A DNA stretch of 64,000 nt. Origin: Albula goreensis (taxonomy: Eukaryota; Chordata; Actinopteri; Albuliformes; Albulidae). Where the stretch lies: NCBI GenBank assembly GCA_022829145.1, contig CM040765.1, forward strand, positions 12,010,292 through 12,074,291, written 5' to 3'. Each line of letters begins with the position of its first letter. The first letter of the stretch is position 1. Made by a program: the position numbers and the translations under genes. This document shows positions 61,251-64,000 of this stretch, in pieces. Below the pieces are notes generated by a model. It searched no databases. It saw only the letters and a program-made list of their open reading frames with translations, and was not told where the DNA came from.

Positions 61251-62559
61251 TTTTAATGAATCAGTTGTATAATTTGAAAAATATACAATACAGTTGAAAA
61301 ATTTGTATAATGAAACTTTCACGAATGGCCACATGCTTGCAAATGCTTAACAAGAGGCAAAATGCAATGAACAGTTTCCTGTAACTATGACTTACTGTTA
61401 AATGTGCATGTTATGTCTTTTAAGGTAAATAGTCCAGGCAGTGAATTTTGGTCGTTACTAAACTGAATTGTATTTGTGAGGAAAAAAACGTGTGCGAGAG
61501 AGTGAGTCAGAGTTATTGAATATACTGAATCCAGGCCATTGTTTATGCAAACCTTTGTTTACTCAATGGCAGGCGCCCCAGCAGGGAATAGGGAAAGATA
61601 TAAATACATATTTCATTGAAAGTTTCTGCCACCTTTATTCAAGAATATTCCTTCTACCTGAGTACAGATAATGTGTTGATTTCTGAATTGCCATTCAGCC
61701 AGTGGGCACCGTAACATAAAATGTTTGGTTTTGGAACCATTTTGTAATCTCTCACAAAACCCTCTCAGCGGATTTAGAAATGAAGTGAACTTTGATTTCA
61801 GGGGAGAGCACAATTCCAAATGAGCTAGCGTCAGCTGGGCAGCAGCTCTGTGCTCTGAGTTAATACTGAAATTAGTACACGCTGTAAGGATTGATTAATG
61901 TTTAGCATGTCTGTGTAAGCTGACTGCAAGCTCAATAGGGCAGGCTCAGAGAAGAGATTTCACTTAAAACACAGTATAACCCCTGGCTTTCAGCAGATAA
62001 ATGAAAACGACTGCTACTGTACATATCTCAGTTTTATGTTGGTTCCTCAATTTGCCTATCATTTAAAAGGGAGCATTGCCATGCATGGATTTCCCACATT
62101 TCCTCTTATTTTTCCTTACAATGAATACATTCAATAAGTTGCTTATATATTTCAAAGCAAACATTTTTCAACATTTTAGATTCACCCAGTTTGGAATGCT
62201 AAATTCTATTGATGGAGATGCACAGGAAAGCACACACTAGAGTATATTCTGCTAGCCACCAGTTCTCTTCACTCCAATACACTGAAAGACTGTTGTTGGA
62301 GTCATGCTGGATTTAAAGAATAACCAAAATATCCTCTTCACAACATGGAGCTACATCCTCACTTACCTCAGATCATTACAAATGTGATGGAAATTTTCTC
62401 CCACTGGCTATTTTGGTAGCTGGAGTCATCCTCCCTGCTAACACTAAACAGTTCCAGAACATTAAGAAATACTCTGGTTATATTCCCATTTTGTTGCAAA
62501 ATAACAATATGGGAGGATCTCTCCCTGAACAGGCTTGAAATATTTCATTGTGCTGAACA
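61251..62559. other. Non-coding stretch, nothing specific seen
   Basis: AT-rich unique DNA, no repeat family or exon recognised. Confidence 0.5.
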
Positions 62560-63015
62560 AGCACTGTGAAAATCACAGAAAATGTGCCAGGGAAGTAATG
62601 CGGAATGAACATCTTAACATGATAAGAGCGTTTGCTTTCATTATATTCAGGAATGTTATGGGAAGCAAAATTATGATCTGAGTTTTCAGATGTGTGTGGA
62701 GTGTGACCTAAAGGTTACTCACTTTACAGTGCCAAACAGCTGAAAGCAGGCGTTTATTCACAAATTCTCTCAAAGCCATGCATAGATACCATAGGATGCA
62801 ATCAATGTAGTTCAGTGATCCTGCCGATTTCTTTGTGAGAAGCACATGTGCGCTCGTCTATTCGGATAAAAGGCAGTGACTTCTGTGTTTTCACAGGCAG
62901 CCCTACACCAGATATTCATGAAGTGCATAATGAATTGGAGCGTGCGAGTCTGTGACCGCGAGCGCTCCTACGAGATCAGTGCAAGACAGTGCAGTCACCT
63001 GCGCGTGAACTAAAC
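62560..63015. promoter_or_regulatory. Motif-dense unique block with an exon-like end
   Basis: Unique sequence including AGAGCGTTTGCTTTCATTAT near 62625 and CCAGATATTCATGAAGTGC near 62908. A splice-acceptor-like tract (TTCTGTGTTTTCACAG, ending 62896) is followed by 38 open codons to a TAA at 63011. The stretch between is CpG-rich (GACCGCGAGCGCTCCTACG). The deduced peptide has no domain I know. It may be regulatory, a terminal exon or chance. Confidence 0.27.
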
Positions 63016-64000
63016 CCTCCTCCAGGAGAGCACATGCAGAGAGGTGTGTGAGCTGATAAAGAGCTCCACTTACACACACACTTTTGCCTCAGGCCTGCCA
63101 CCTCACAGAGTACAGTACAGTGCTGTATGGTATATGTATAAAGAGTTATGACTGCTCATATCTTGTTCATTATGTGGAGGACCCTCTCCTATGTGAATTA
63201 TGAACCAAAGTGCCAGCTTGGACAGTTTTAAAAACCCTGCAAGAGTGATTCAGATTGCTGGAAGTGAACATGGGTTAAAGGTCACAACATCCAGTACCTG
63301 GTCCTGACATGCCCTGTGTACAGCACAGTGGCTTTTGTTTCAGCTGAAAGTGTTTTCACCACTGGCATCATGGGTACTGCACAATTAATCTGTGTGCCCT
63401 CTGAGTTGTCCATTTCAAGTGATCTACCCTCTCAGACAGCATCATAAAAGGCAAAAGACATTTAGCAACTGAAGGTATTATTCAGAGATTGGCTGTACTC
63501 TAATGTATGTTAATGCATGCTCATTGCATGGGGGTCACTGCGCAGGTACTTGGACAGAATGCTGCAGTTTTAATCATACTGAAAGAGGGTGGAAGGGGTC
63601 CTCAGGGCTGAGATCCTGTCTGCAGAAAGTAAGGAACCACAGACCCAGAGCCCGAGTTAATGAGCCAAACCTGCACCCTCTTAAAGCTATTTCAAAGACA
63701 AATCATGGAAATGCTCAAATGCATGCTTTTCGACTGCCTTAATGACCGAGATTGACCAGAGACAGGAAAAAAAAAAAAAGAGCTGAGCTGGGAAATCCTG
63801 TAGGAAGGATTTTCTCTAATTTACAGCCAGATTTTCTGCAGTCTCACAGGCCATTTAGGCCTTATGTATTGACAATATGTGTTGACGGAATGCGCTGTGT
63901 TTATCTTAGTAATTGTCTTGCTCAAATCATAGCCACTGTAGGCCAAATAATGAATGCTCCTGTCTAACCTCCACTGTGGTCCACTGCAATCTGTCCAGCG
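63016..64000. other. Non-coding stretch to the window end
   Basis: No recognisable gene. An A-run lies at 63768-63779. Open frames of 71-79 codons at 63503-63967 have no domain. Confidence 0.5.

Overview
The window looks like intergenic or intronic DNA from a ray-finned fish, most probably a teleost. It is AT-leaning and full of dinucleotide microsatellites. It carries tRNA-derived SINEs with A and B boxes, including one whose 3' end matches the L2-type tail common in teleost V-SINEs. It also carries the 'aagtcgctctggataagagcg' type retroposon tail in antisense, two inverted-repeat (MITE-like) elements of types I recognise from fish genomes, and a Tc1/mariner transposase relic. No open frame exceeds 185 codons. 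I recognise no cellular protein-coding exon and no tRNA, rRNA or known microRNA gene. The short ATG-to-stop frames throughout look like chance, and several come directly from GT/CA or minisatellite repeats.

Layout. 1-13.5 kb: mostly unremarkable DNA with a very degenerate ~43-bp minisatellite (3.5-4.1 kb), a TATG microsatellite, a SINE split by a long TG tract (5.7-6.15 kb), a pair of RFX X-box-like sites (8.9 kb) and the Tc1 relic (12.1-12.4 kb). 13.5-22.6 kb: a compound GT microsatellite, a ~29-bp minisatellite, a ~1.1-kb array of 34-bp units whose centre alternates two subtypes (18.6-19.7 kb), a truncated tRNA-SINE (21.9 kb) and a GC-rich island (22.1-22.6 kb). 22.6-31 kb: a GT tract abutting a strong G-quadruplex motif (24.3 kb), an antisense retroposon tail (25.6 kb), a 21-bp minisatellite (28.7 kb) and a palindromic MITE-like element (30.4 kb). 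31-44 kb: mostly featureless AT-rich DNA, then a 43-bp minisatellite (36.1 kb), a possible SINE (37.9 kb), a long TG/GA microsatellite (39.7 kb) and a minus-strand tRNA-SINE (43.2 kb). 44-64 kb: several blocks whose mixed, motif-dense, low-repeat sequence resembles conserved non-coding elements, plus more X-box palindromes and a second MITE-like element (60.1 kb).

Overall the best description is a gene desert or very large intron holding possible regulatory elements among repeats. The regulatory calls rest on sequence texture and motifs only and need cross-species alignment. I found nothing that supports an undescribed multi-gene system.
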